Assembly (NCBI RefSeq): GCF_004570345.1
Contig: NZ_SPQM01000079.1
Coordinates: 1-22,608, forward strand
From: Blastococcus sp. CT_GayMR20
GTDB lineage: Bacteria > Actinomycetota > Actinomycetes > Mycobacteriales > Geodermatophilaceae
Length of the DNA: 22,608 nt
Direction: 5' to 3'
How positions within the stretch are numbered: the first letter of the stretch is position 1; each line of letters opens with the position of its first letter. This document shows, one piece after another, positions 1-7,139 of the stretch. The position numbers and the translations under genes were made by a program. The notes below the pieces were generated by a model. It made no database searches and was not told the DNA's origin. It saw only the letters and a program-made list of their open reading frames with translations.

Positions 1-689
1 TCCATCGCGATCCTGAGGACGTGGAGGTGCTCGTCGACGAAGGCGTCGACCACGCGCCAGGCCTCGACGACGACGCCCTGCACGTCCTCCCAGGTGGTGT
101 CCTCGATGTCGTCGGCCGCGGCGTCGCGGATCTCCGAGCCGACGGCGCGACCGTCGGCGCGGACGCGGTCCTCGACGGTGCCGAGCTCCCGCTCGAGGCC
201 GTGGAGCTCGTCGTCGATGTCCTCGAGCCGGCGCCGGACGCGTTCGGCGGCGGCCTGGTCGGCGTCGAAGGCGGTCTGCTGGGCCGGCGTCGGGTCGTCG
301 GGCAGCTCGCGACGGCCGACCGTCCCGGCCGAACTGTGCAGCGTGCGACGCTCGTCGTCGAGGGCGCGGGCCCGGAGGCGGATGCGGTCCGCGCTCTCCT
401 GGCCCTCCCGCAGCTGCGGCTCCCACCGACGGAGGGCCGTCGCCAACCGCGCGTACCGGCGCTCGACCTTCTGCAGGTCACCGATGAGCTCCTCGGCGGA
501 CTCGCGCAGCCGGTCGGCGTACTCCCCGCGCAGCTCCTCGTCCGCGCCGATGCGGCGCAGCCTGGACACCTGCGCGCGCAGCTCCGCCGCCACGTCGCCG
601 GAGCGGCGGGCCTGCTCCGCGACGACGTCGGGGCTCCCGGGCGTGGGGTCGGAGCCGCGCAGGGGCGACCAGTCGGCTGGGCGGGTCAC
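1..689 (-). CDS. Putative T7SS-secreted protein, N-terminal part (likely polymorphic toxin), partial at window edge
   Basis: The minus strand is open from a GTG at 689 to the left edge, about 229 codons, so the C-terminus is missing. It begins VTRPADWSPLRGSDPTPGSP, which matches the conserved N-terminal signature (DWSP...DPTPGSP) of actinobacterial 'putative T7SS-secreted protein' domains that lead polymorphic toxins. The rest is charged and helical, with many Arg, Glu and Ala (residues about 25-210), as expected for an ESX-type helical-hairpin targeting region. The GTG overlaps the TGA of the upstream WXG100 gene by four bases (GTGA), indicating translational coupling. By family knowledge such proteins are exported with WXG100 partners and end in a variable toxin domain, followed by an immunity gene. 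Neither is visible here, so the toxin activity is inference. Confidence 0.72.
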   Translation of the reverse strand, partial: MTRPADWSPLRGSDPTPGSPDVVAEQARRSGDVAAELRAQVSRLRRIGADEELRGEYADRLRESAEELIGDLQKVERRYARLATALRRWEPQLREGQESADRIRLRARALDDERRTLHSSAGTVGRRELPDDPTPAQQTAFDADQAAAERVRRRLEDIDDELHGLERELGTVEDRVRADGRAVGSEIRDAAADDIEDTTWEDVQGVVVEAWRVVDAFVDEHLHVLRIAM

Positions 690-967
690 GGGTCGAACGA
701 TCCGGTGAGCTCGGACTCGACCCGCTCGAACTCCTCGGCCGTCGCCTCGGCCATGCGCTGCAGGGAGGTCACGGAGTCCCCGATCCGGCGACGGTTGTCG
801 TCCCAGTTGTCGACGAACCGGTCCAGGGCGTCGGCGACGTCGTCCGACCCCCACGAGCTGCGCGCCTGATCGCGCCGACGCTCCAGGCCGCTCAGCTCCG
901 CGCGCAGGTCGGAGAGGGACGCGGCCGCGTCGCGCAGCAGGTCGGTGCGCACCCTCAGGTCGTCCAC
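686..967 (-). CDS. WXG100 family protein (EsxA-like), 93 aa
   Basis: This 93-residue protein starts at a GTG five bases after the stop of the preceding WXG100 gene. It shows the classic WXG motif as SSWGS around residues 37-41, between two predicted helices rich in Leu, Arg, Asp and Glu, matching the roughly 100-residue ESAT-6/CFP-10 fold. No good ribosome-binding site precedes the GTG, so translation is probably coupled to the gene upstream. The stop overlaps the start of the large secreted-protein gene. It probably forms a dimer with its neighbour, or acts as an export chaperone or co-substrate for the large protein through a type VII system whose EccC/EccD genes are not in the window. Family assignment is firm; partnership is inferred from gene order. 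Confidence 0.85.
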   Translation of the reverse strand: MDDLRVRTDLLRDAAASLSDLRAELSGLERRRDQARSSWGSDDVADALDRFVDNWDDNRRRIGDSVTSLQRMAEATAEEFERVESELTGSFDP

Positions 968-972
968 GCCGA

Positions 973-1269
973 TCAGCGGCCCAGCGCGCCGGCGAGCTGG
1001 GTGTCGGCGTCGCGGAAGGTCGCGGCGGCCTGGTTGAGGTACTGCGCCATGCCGTCGAGGCCGCCGATCATGTTCCTGGCGCCGGTGGTGAACTCGTCGT
1101 AGGAGGCCTGGAAGCTCCGGCTGGAGCTGTCGGTCACGTAGCCCTCGGCCACCAGCTGGTCGACGAGGCTCTTGAGCTGACCGAGCATGCCGTCGATCTC
1201 GGTGCGGCCGTTGCCGAGGCGGCCCGCGGCGTCCTCCATCTGCTGGTACGTGACGCTGACGTTGGCCAT
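973..1269 (-). CDS. WXG100 family protein (EsxB-like), 98 aa
   Basis: The start is ATG at 1269, preceded by AGAGGA at normal spacing. The protein begins MANVSVTYQQMEDAAGRLGN and is 98 residues long, entirely helical in character. The turn where WxG is expected reads GYVTDSSS, so the Trp-x-Gly is degenerate. The C-terminal half (YDEFTTGARNMIGGLDGM, then FRDADTQLAGAL) is typical of WXG100 second helices. It is the first gene of the leftward cassette WXG100-WXG100-secreted protein. About 166 bases separate it from the divergent TPP-enzyme gene, so its promoter must lie there. Longer upstream in-frame starts exist, but they would run into the divergent gene and lack family similarity. Confidence 0.85.
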   Translation of the reverse strand: MANVSVTYQQMEDAAGRLGNGRTEIDGMLGQLKSLVDQLVAEGYVTDSSSRSFQASYDEFTTGARNMIGGLDGMAQYLNQAAATFRDADTQLAGALGR

Positions 1270-1435
1270 GGGATGTCCTCTCGGGTGGGGGAACTGCTCT
1301 GGGCGGGACCGTAACCGGCGTGGGCGGCTCTCCGTTTCCGTTGTCCACAGGTCGTCCCGGTCCCGGAGTCGCGGCCCGACCCGGTGGCCTGTTGGCTGGG
1401 GCGGTCGCAGATGCCCGGCAGTCGGAGGTTCGTTG

Positions 1436-2986
1436 GTGAACGGCGCACAGGCACTCATCCGCACGCTGGTGACCGCCGGCGTCGACGTCTGCTTCGCCAA
1501 TCCGGGGACGTCGGAGATGCACTTCGTGGCGGCGCTGGACGACGTCCCGGAGATGCGCGCGGTGCTCACGCTGTTCGAGGGCGTCGCCACCGGCGCGGCC
1601 GACGGCTACGCACGGATGGCCGGCCGGCCCGCGGCCACGCTGCTGCACCTCGGGCCGGGCATGGGCAACGGCCTGGCCAACCTGCACAACGCCCGGCGCG
1701 GCCGGACGCCGATGGTGAACGTCGTGGGCGACCACTCCCGGTCGCACAAGCGGCTGGACGCGCCACTGGAGTCCGACATCGACGCCGTCGCCGGCACCGT
1801 CTCCGGATGGGTGCGCCGGTCGCTGACGCCGGCCGACGTCGCGGCGGATGCGACGGAGGCGGTGGCGGCGGCGTCGAGGGGGACGGTCGCCACGTTGGTC
1901 CTCCCGGCGGACGTGTCGTGGGAGGACGGCGCCGAGACGGCCGAGCCGCTGCAGGTGCGGGCGGCCCCGCACGTGTCGCCGTCCGTCATCGAGGAGGTGG
2001 CCGGCGTCCTGAGCGCGGACGACGGGCCGACGGTGTTGTTCCTCGGGGGCGACGTCATGGCGGGGGAGGAAGGCCAGCTCGCGGCGGCGCGCATCGCGGC
2101 CGCAACGGGCGCCCGGCTGATGTCGGAGACCTTCCCGGCCCGCACCGTGCGGGGCGCGGGGCTGCCAGACGTGACGCGGCTGCCCTATCCGCCGGAGATG
2201 GCGATCGCCGCGCTGGCCGGCACCCGGCACCTGGTCCTCGCCGGGGCGCAGTCGCCGGTGCACTTCTTCGGCTATCCCGGCGTGCCGGGGCATCCGGTGC
2301 CGGAGGGCTGCACGGTGCACGTGCTGAGCGAGCCGGGGGAGGACGGCGCCGCCGCGCTGGTCGCCCTCGCCGAGGTCGCCGCACCGGACGCCGCTCCGGC
2401 GCTGCTGGAGGCCGCGCGGCCCGAGCTGCCCGCCGGGGAGCTCACCCCCCGGACGATGGCCGCGGTCGTCGGCGCCCTGCTGCCCGACCGGGCGATCGTG
2501 GTGGACGAGGCGCTGACCTCGGGCGTCGGCCTCAACGAGCTGACGTCGGGCGCTCCCCGGCACGACTGGCTGGCGCTGACCGGTGGGGCGATCGGCGACG
2601 GACTGCCCATGGCCGCCGGCGCGGCCATCGCCTGCCCGGACCGCCCGGTCGTCGGCATCCAGGCCGACGGCAGCGCGATGTACACGATCTCGGCCCTGTG
2701 GACGTACGCCCGCGAGCAGCTCGACGTGACGACGATCGTCTGCAACAACGGGTCGTACGCGATCCTCGAGCACGAGCTGTCCCGGGTCGGCGCGGCCAGC
2801 GACGGCAAGCGGGCGGCCCAGCTGCTCGACCTCGGCGGACCGGACCTGGACTTCGTGGCGCTGGCCACGGGCATGGGCGTGCCGGCCACCCGGGCGACGA
2901 CGGCGGAGGAGCTGGCCGAGCAGCTGCGCACGGCCCTCGCCGAGCCGGGGCCGCACCTCATCGACGCGGTGCTCGCCCGGGGCTAG
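1436..2986 (+). CDS. Thiamine-diphosphate-dependent enzyme, acetolactate synthase-like (516 aa)
   Basis: The protein belongs to the TPP-dependent decarboxylase/acetolactate synthase superfamily. The N-terminal Pyr domain has FANPGTSEMHF (residues 20-30) and the cofactor-activating Glu49 in LFEGVATGAADGYAR. The C-terminal PP domain has the cofactor/Mg motif QADGS (409-413) followed 26 residues later by Asn437-Asn438. At 516 residues it is a little shorter than catabolic or biosynthetic acetolactate synthases. No regulatory subunit gene is adjacent, so a role in valine/isoleucine synthesis is doubtful. A 2-oxo acid decarboxylase-type activity, such as benzoylformate decarboxylase-like, is equally possible; the substrate cannot be read from sequence. 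I chose the GTG at 1436 because GGAGG precedes it and similarity begins there. The SnoaL-like gene follows after 36 bases. Confidence 0.85.
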   Translation: MNGAQALIRTLVTAGVDVCFANPGTSEMHFVAALDDVPEMRAVLTLFEGVATGAADGYARMAGRPAATLLHLGPGMGNGLANLHNARRGRTPMVNVVGDHSRSHKRLDAPLESDIDAVAGTVSGWVRRSLTPADVAADATEAVAAASRGTVATLVLPADVSWEDGAETAEPLQVRAAPHVSPSVIEEVAGVLSADDGPTVLFLGGDVMAGEEGQLAAARIAAATGARLMSETFPARTVRGAGLPDVTRLPYPPEMAIAALAGTRHLVLAGAQSPVHFFGYPGVPGHPVPEGCTVHVLSEPGEDGAAALVALAEVAAPDAAPALLEAARPELPAGELTPRTMAAVVGALLPDRAIVVDEALTSGVGLNELTSGAPRHDWLALTGGAIGDGLPMAAGAAIACPDRPVVGIQADGSAMYTISALWTYAREQLDVTTIVCNNGSYAILEHELSRVGAASDGKRAAQLLDLGGPDLDFVALATGMGVPATRATTAEELAEQLRTALAEPGPHLIDAVLARG

Positions 2987-3022
2987 CGTCACGCCACGGC
3001 TGCCGGACGTCGGGAGGTCGCC

Positions 3023-3442
3023 ATGGACCCGTTCCCCGCAGATCTCGCCGCCAGGTCGACGCGCGAGGTGTTCGCCGACCACCTGCGGCTCGCGGCCGAG
3101 GGCGACCTCGAGCAGGATCTGGCGCGCAACGTGGCCGAGGACGTGGTCATGCTCACCGGGCGGGGTGTGTTCCGCGGCCACGAGGGCGTCCGGGAGCTGG
3201 CGCGCCAGCTGATGTCGGAGATCCCCAGCGGGAGGTGGAGCTACGTCACCGAGCTGTACGAGGGGCGGATGGCCTTCCTCGAGTGGACCGTGGACGAGGG
3301 ACCGTTCCGCATCCGGGACGGCGCCGACTCCTACCTCGTGGAGGACGGGCGGATCGTCGTCCAGACCATCCACTACACGGTGGAGGACGATGCGGGCCGC
3401 GTGCTGATCGCGGCGGACGGCACGCGGCCGGCGACGACCTGA
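3023..3442 (+). CDS. SnoaL-like / nuclear transport factor 2 fold protein (139 aa)
   Basis: The ATG at 3023 follows GGGAGG. The 139-residue protein has the pattern of SnoaL-like (NTF2-fold) proteins: an N-terminal helix with a Phe-x-x-His/Leu region, then RGVFRGHEGVRELARQL (about residues 51-67), a central ELYEGRMAFLEWTV strand region, and a final strand ending IHYTVEDDAGR. The family includes polyketide cyclases, ketosteroid isomerase-like enzymes and many orphan ligand-binding proteins, so no reaction can be assigned. It lies 36 bases downstream of the TPP-enzyme gene on the same strand and may be co-transcribed. A strong inverted repeat directly after its stop probably ends that transcript. 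Confidence 0.75.
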   Translation: MDPFPADLAARSTREVFADHLRLAAEGDLEQDLARNVAEDVVMLTGRGVFRGHEGVRELARQLMSEIPSGRWSYVTELYEGRMAFLEWTVDEGPFRIRDGADSYLVEDGRIVVQTIHYTVEDDAGRVLIAADGTRPATT

Positions 3443-3448
3443 GCACGA

Positions 3449-3483
3449 GCGGTGCGGAACCGGCAGGACCGGATCCGCACCGC
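3449..3483. terminator. Bidirectional terminator-like hairpin between convergent genes
   Basis: GCGGTGCGGA at 3449-3458 is perfectly complementary to TCCGCACCGC at 3474-3483, giving a 10-bp stem with a 15-base loop. It lies between the stop of the SnoaL-like gene and the stop of the convergent small basic protein gene, where a shared terminator is expected. There is no clear T-run, as is common in high-GC actinobacteria. Confidence 0.7.
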
Positions 3484-3491
3484 CGCTGCGT

Positions 3492-3635
3492 TCAGTGCCG
3501 CTTGGTGCCGTGCGTCAGGTTGTCCATCTGCGAGGTGGAGTGGTCCGCCTTGGCCTTCTTCTCGAGGCGCTTCTCCTTGATGGACTTCACCGCGGTCTTC
3601 TTGTTGGTGTCGTGCTTCGGGGACTTGTCACCCAT
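3492..3635 (-). CDS. Small highly basic conserved actinobacterial protein (47 aa)
   Basis: The ATG at 3635 is preceded by GAGGGAG at good spacing. The product is 47 residues, starts MGDKSPKHDTNKKTAVKSIK and is rich in Lys. Short proteins with the MGDKSPK start are familiar from many actinobacterial genomes as hypothetical proteins. The composition suggests a nucleic-acid-binding or intrinsically disordered protein, but no function is established that I know of. It stands alone: its stop faces the SnoaL-like gene across a terminator hairpin. A longer in-frame start upstream exists, but it lacks the typical start motif. Confidence 0.75.
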   Translation of the reverse strand: MGDKSPKHDTNKKTAVKSIKEKRLEKKAKADHSTSQMDNLTHGTKRH

Positions 3636-3727
3636 GGTGCGCTCCCTCGTCGGGAGCCCGAACGGCTCCGTGGCGGGGACGCTACGCGGGTCGGGCCCCA
3701 TCGCGGAACGCCCTCCTCCGCACGCGA

Positions 3728-3755
3728 CCGCCGGCCCTCCGAGGAGGACCGGCGG
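3728..3755 (-). terminator. Terminator-like hairpin downstream of the CalY/TasA-like operon
   Basis: CCGCCGG at 3728-3734 pairs with CCGGCGG at 3749-3755, and the inner CCCTCC/GGAGGA extends the stem with one mismatch and a very short loop. It begins just beyond the stop (3762) of the leftward 84-residue gene, so it probably ends transcription of that gene and the CalY-like gene. Confidence 0.6.
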
Positions 3756-3761
3756 TGGCGG

Positions 3762-4016
3762 TCAGGCGGGTCGGTCGTCCGCGCGGGAGGCGCGGACGGT
3801 GGCGGTGTACTCGAACCACACCCGGCCCCGTGCGTCCGTCGACTGGTCCGGCCCGGTCACCACGAGGGTGTCCCAGTCGGGAAGTTCGTCGGGCGCCTGG
3901 CGGCCGAGGAGGTAGCCGAGTTCCACGAGGTGCCGGAGCTCCGCCCGGAGGCCGAGGGCGGCGCCCTGTCGGTGCTGGTAGGGCAGTGGCACCGACGCCG
4001 AGTAGATCGTGGTCAT
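3762..4016 (-). CDS. Hypothetical protein downstream of CalY/TasA-like gene (84 aa)
   Basis: I do not recognise a family. The ATG at 4016 gives 84 residues starting MTTIYSASVPLPYQHRQGAA, with a Leu-rich helix (residues about 20-40, LGLRAELRHLVELGYLLGRQ) and two strand-like stretches (TLVVTGPD, VWFEYTATV). There is no signal peptide or membrane segment, so it is probably cytoplasmic. It lies 17 bases downstream of the CalY/TasA-like gene on the same strand, with a terminator-like hairpin just after it, so the two probably form a two-gene operon. A GTG a few codons upstream is an alternative start. Confidence 0.6.
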   Translation of the reverse strand: MTTIYSASVPLPYQHRQGAALGLRAELRHLVELGYLLGRQAPDELPDWDTLVVTGPDQSTDARGRVWFEYTATVRASRADDRPA

Positions 4017-4033
4017 GGCCCGGACCACCGGGA

Positions 4034-4657
4034 TCAGCGGGCGGAGCCCGTGCGCTGCGTGCCGGTGAAGGTCAGCCCGAGGGTGCTGGACTGGTTCTGG
4101 AAGGTGTTGTCCGCAGCCGGCGACAGGCTGATGGTGAGCTTCAGGTGGTCGACACCGCCGGCCTGGAGGCTGGAGAGACCCGCGAGAGAGTTGTTCATGA
4201 CGGCCCGGCCGGCGTACAGCGTCGAGCTGCCACCGGAGCAGCTGTGCGTGGGCGACTGGGCGGTTCCGCCCTGGGTCCACGCAACGGTGCAGGACTCGAC
4301 CGTCAGCTGGAGGCCGTTGGTCGCGTCGGTGGTCAGGATGCTCGGGACGGTGGCGACGCTGGCCAGGCTGACCTGGGACAGGGCGGCACTGCCGTCGTTC
4401 ACCAGGTCGACCGCGCGGCTGATCGAGTCGCCGGCGACGAAGCCGCTCGTGGTGACCGGGATGGTCGCGCCGGGCTGGGTCACGTTGATCGACACGGTGC
4501 CGGTGGCGACCTGGGTGGCGATGGGGGTGGTGCTGTCGGTGAAGGAACCGAAGGTGCCGAGGCCGGCGACCGCGACGGCCGCGCCGAGCACGCCGACGGA
4601 CGCGACGATCTTGCGGGCGTTGCCGTTCGAGCGGGTGCTGCGGGACGTGGCGGACAT
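4034..4657 (-). CDS. CalY/TasA (camelysin) family surface protein (207 aa)
   Basis: The ATG at 4657 follows AGGAG. The N-terminus has basic residues, then a hydrophobic stretch (about residues 17-35, VASVGVLGAAVAVAGLGTFG) and the sequence GSFTDS just after it. This is typical of TasA/CalY-type secreted proteins, which are processed by a SipW-like signal peptidase. The mature part is rich in Ser, Thr, Gly and Val, with beta-strand character and two Cys (in VESCTVAW and HSCSGG) that could form a disulfide. Members build extracellular fibres or are surface-associated; the peptidase activity once claimed for camelysin is doubtful. No SipW-type peptidase gene is visible next to it. The 84-residue gene follows and probably shares its transcript. 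Confidence 0.75.
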   Translation of the reverse strand: MSATSRSTRSNGNARKIVASVGVLGAAVAVAGLGTFGSFTDSTTPIATQVATGTVSINVTQPGATIPVTTSGFVAGDSISRAVDLVNDGSAALSQVSLASVATVPSILTTDATNGLQLTVESCTVAWTQGGTAQSPTHSCSGGSSTLYAGRAVMNNSLAGLSSLQAGGVDHLKLTISLSPAADNTFQNQSSTLGLTFTGTQRTGSAR

Positions 4658-4857
4658 GGTCTTCTCCTGCTTCGGTAGGTCACGCCGGGGATCCGGCGAC
4701 AGGAACGACCATGACGGGCCAACCGCAGGCCACCCGCCAGCGATCCGCAAGGAATCCGCAGGATCGGAAGGTGTCTCCGGCGAGCGCCCGGTTCCCTCTC
4801 CCCGTTGACGGACGTGTCCGGTGTCCCGCCGGTCCGCCGTCGGCGGAGGGAACGGCC

Positions 4858-5169
4858 ATGGACGGCATCAGCACCCCCACCTACCGGCAGCTGCTGGGGA
4901 TCGCCCACGAGCTCGGCCGGGCCGACGGGCGGTTCGCCGCCGCGTTCGAGGCGCCGGGTACAGGGGACGGGCCGGCCGCCCGGTGCCTGGGTCGGTCGCC
5001 CGGAGAGTTCGCCCGGCTGCTCTGGGGACGGGCGGACGAGCCGCCCGCCGGTCTCGCGGTGAACGCACCGCTCTGGTACGCCACCGGGTTCGCCGAGGGA
5101 CTCGCGGAAGAAGCGGCCGAGCGCTGCGTCCAGACCACCGGCACGCGGATCCGCCGGGCGTTCACCTGA
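4858..5169 (+). CDS. Hypothetical protein (103 aa)
   Basis: The ATG at 4858 is preceded by GGAGGG at normal spacing and gives 103 residues beginning MDGISTPTYRQLLGIAHELG. The sequence is soluble and mostly helical, with a central LGRSPGEFARLLWGRADEPP stretch and a Leu/Glu/Ala-rich C-terminal helix (FAEGLAEEAAERCVQ). I do not recognise a family. It is transcribed divergently from the CalY/TasA-like gene, with about 200 bases between them that must carry both promoters. In that gap ATCCGCAAGGA is followed directly by ATCCGCAGGA, an imperfect direct repeat near 4743-4763 that could be a regulator site. GC-rich codon use resembles its chromosomal neighbours. Confidence 0.65.
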   Translation: MDGISTPTYRQLLGIAHELGRADGRFAAAFEAPGTGDGPAARCLGRSPGEFARLLWGRADEPPAGLAVNAPLWYATGFAEGLAEEAAERCVQTTGTRIRRAFT

Positions 5170-5299
5170 CCGGGTGGACCTGCGCCTCACGCAGGGTTGC
5201 TTTGTCCACAGATCGGCTTTCGCGCGGTCCGCGGACTGCTCCGTTCTCTTACAGTCCGGGAGTTTCGTCCGCTGTCCGACCGGGGTCTACGGGGGTGCC

Positions 5300-5570
5300 G
5301 TGCCGACCGCTCTCGACGTCGTGGACGGCGAGGTCCGCGAGCTGATCCGGCGTCGCGGGCTCGACCCGTTCACCGATCCGGGGCCCGTCCGCGTGCTGGT
5401 GCGCGACGTGGTGGCCGACTACTCCGAGCGGTCGGTGAACTCGGCGCTGCCGCCGATCGTGGACGCGGAGTCCGTCGTCCGTGACGTGCTCGACCGCGTG
5501 GCCGGCTTCGGGCCGCTGCAGCGCTACCTCGACGACCCGGAGATCGAGGAGATCTGGGTCAACGAGCTGA
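5300..5570 (+). pseudogene. 5' fragment of a CpaF/TadA-family secretion ATPase gene, interrupted by the integrated element
   Basis: From GTG 5300 (GGGGG just upstream) the translation begins VPTALDVVDGEVRELIRRRG and reaches GFGPLQRYLDDPEIEEIWVN. This is the N-terminal region of CpaF/TadA-type ATPases that power Flp/Tad pilus assembly. In intact relatives IWxNEP is followed by about 300 further residues with Walker A and B motifs. Here, after IWVNE (codon about 90), the frame continues into unrelated sequence and stops at 5827, inside the antisense integrase gene. The simplest reading is that the element integrated inside this gene and the 3' part lies beyond the right edge. Pilus assembly from this locus would be lost unless a second copy exists or the element excises. 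Confidence 0.75.
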
Positions 5571-5600
5571 CGTCCATGAACGCAAAGGTCAGCGGCCTAA
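5562..5600. other. Probable left attachment junction (attL) of the integrated element
   Basis: CpaF-like coding ends at about 5565-5570 and the integrase stop codon is at 5597, so the chromosome/element junction lies in this short interval. The core sequence cannot be defined without the right junction or an uninterrupted cpaF gene for comparison. Confidence 0.55.
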
Positions 5601-6703
5601 TGCTGGCCGTCAGTCCGCACTGGGTCCGCAGCAGCGTCGAAAACCAGATCCGTCAGGCTGGCTGCGCCCGCCCGGGTCCGGTCCTCCGCCGAGGGCCAGA
5701 GGTGGGAGTAGGTGTCCAGCGTCGTGGACGGCGACCGGTGACCCAGCGCCCGCTGCACCGTCACCACGTCGCAGCCCGCAGCGATCAGGCCGGAGGCATA
5801 GAAGTGCCGCAGCCCATGCAGATGTAGGCCCGATATGCCGGCAGCCCGGACGGTGGACTGCCACCACGAGTTGACGGTGCTGGGCGGAAGGGGGCGCCCG
5901 TCGGCGGTGTGGAAGAGCCAGCCCTCCGTCGCGGTCCCGGTGCGCTCGACATGTCGGGCGAGGATCTCGATCAGCCGGTCGGGCAGATAGATCGTCCGCT
6001 CCGATCCGTACTTGGGCTGTCGCAGTTCGGCGGGGCCACCCCGCCGACGCTGCACCTGGCGGCGCACGTGCAGCCGCCTCCCGAGGAAGTCGACGTCTCC
6101 CAGATTGAGCCCGGAGGCCTCGCCCAAGCGCAGACCGGCGAAGGCGCACACGCCCAGGTAGGCCCGCATGTTGGGACGCGAGCGGTCGACCAGTGCTCGT
6201 ATCTGGGCCGGTGTCGGGATCTGCATTGCGTGCTCTGCCCGTCGTCGAGCAGGCAGCCGGAGCCCGGCGGAGGGGTCAACGGCGATGACCCGATCCCGCA
6301 CGGCGGACTTGAGGACCGCCCGGACGGCGTTGACCCGGGTGGCCACAGTGTTGGGCGCGTAGCCGGCGGCCACCATCGCTTTCACCCAAGTCTCGAGGTG
6401 CGAGGCCCGCAGCGATGCGATGGGGACCGAACCGAAGGTGACCTTGCGTCGCGCCAGGTCCATCGACACCTCGGTCATGGGCGCCCACACCTGGCGCTCC
6501 GCCCAGGCTCGGAAGTACGCGTCGAACGTCGTCCGGCCGGCTTGCGGATCCACGTAGCTGCCGGTGATCACTGAAGCCGTCACTTCGTCGAGCCACCGCT
6601 GAGCGTCGGCCTTTCGCTTGAAGTGGCGAGCGTGCTCTTTGCCGTTCTCGTCCCGGTACCGCGGCCGATACGTCCCATCAGGCCTCTTCGCGATCGACGC
6701 CAC
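5597..6703 (-). CDS. int: Tyrosine recombinase/integrase (368 aa)
   Basis: This is a site-specific recombinase that would integrate and excise the element. The GTG at 6703 gives VASIAKRPDGTYRPRYRDEN, an Arm-type DNA-binding domain (about 1-50, AP2-like strands). A SAM-like core-binding domain follows (about 55-150), then the catalytic domain with Arg192 (AGLRLGE), Lys231 (QPKYGSERT), His296-x-x-Arg299 (LHLHGLRH), His322 (LGHRS) and nucleophile Tyr332 (LDTYSHL). All catalytic residues are present, so it looks intact. It lies at the element's edge, pointing toward the broken cpaF gene and ending about 30 bases from the junction. The excisionase-like gene is upstream on the same strand. A longer in-frame start exists, but family similarity begins at VASIAKR. 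Confidence 0.93.
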   Translation of the reverse strand: MASIAKRPDGTYRPRYRDENGKEHARHFKRKADAQRWLDEVTASVITGSYVDPQAGRTTFDAYFRAWAERQVWAPMTEVSMDLARRKVTFGSVPIASLRASHLETWVKAMVAAGYAPNTVATRVNAVRAVLKSAVRDRVIAVDPSAGLRLPARRRAEHAMQIPTPAQIRALVDRSRPNMRAYLGVCAFAGLRLGEASGLNLGDVDFLGRRLHVRRQVQRRRGGPAELRQPKYGSERTIYLPDRLIEILARHVERTGTATEGWLFHTADGRPLPPSTVNSWWQSTVRAAGISGLHLHGLRHFYASGLIAAGCDVVTVQRALGHRSPSTTLDTYSHLWPSAEDRTRAGAASLTDLVFDAAADPVRTDGQH

Positions 6704-6822
6704 CGCGCATCGCCTCCCTCCGTCTTCAACTCCCGGGCCTTGCCGCTTCAGTGTGGGAGTCTCTACCGACTGAAAGGCCATCAGCCCGACTGGCTGCCGT
6801 CTGTCGAGCACAGACCGGTTGA

Positions 6823-7038
6823 TCAGGGGCGGCCTCGGCTGACCTGGTCTGCTTGTGCGTCGATCCAGGTGCGCAGGTCGGCGCGGCGGTAGAGGACGCG
6901 CCGGCCGAGTCGGAAGCTTTTCGGGCCCCTGTCGAGGTGTCGCCAGTACCGGAGGGTGGCGACGGGGGCGCGGAGCACGTCCGCGGCCTCGGTGATGGTG
7001 AGCAACTCGGGCTCGTGATCGGCGGTGGGGTCGGGCAT
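6823..7038 (-). CDS. xis: Excisionase / MerR-type helix-turn-helix DNA-binding protein (71 aa)
   Basis: The ATG at 7038 is preceded by GGGAG. The 71-residue protein has the winged helix-turn-helix of the excisionase/AlpA (helix_turn_helix_17) family: LLTITEAADVLRAPVATLRY (residues 12-31), then FRLGRRVLYRRADLRTWID (42-60). Such proteins sit beside integrases in actinobacterial integrative elements and direct excision or regulate int. It lies about 120 bases upstream of the integrase on the same strand. The repeat-rich stretch behind it (7140-7512) may contain its promoter or binding sites. Confidence 0.88.
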   Translation of the reverse strand: MPDPTADHEPELLTITEAADVLRAPVATLRYWRHLDRGPKSFRLGRRVLYRRADLRTWIDAQADQVSRGRP

Positions 7039-7139
7039 GGTTGGCTCCCGGGGTCGTCGGTGGTGGGCGGTGCCTTCACCACAGAAGGCGCTATTTCTGG
7101 CCCGGTGGTGACACTTCGCGGCCAGCCTTGTCTGGCTTC

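Noticed and set aside
21..869. Plus-strand frames at the left end
   Set aside because: They are antisense to the T7SS secreted-protein and WXG100 genes, which have family signatures and coupled starts.
686..3373. Very long minus-strand open frame of 895 codons
   Set aside because: It is an artefact of high GC. Only its last 93 codons (686-967) are a real WXG100 gene; the rest is antisense to the TPP enzyme and SnoaL-like genes and has a low-complexity Arg/Gly/His composition.
1384..3915. Long plus-strand frame of 843 codons
   Set aside because: It is out of frame with the TPP enzyme, which has clear cofactor motifs, and its translation is Arg/Gly-rich shadow sequence.
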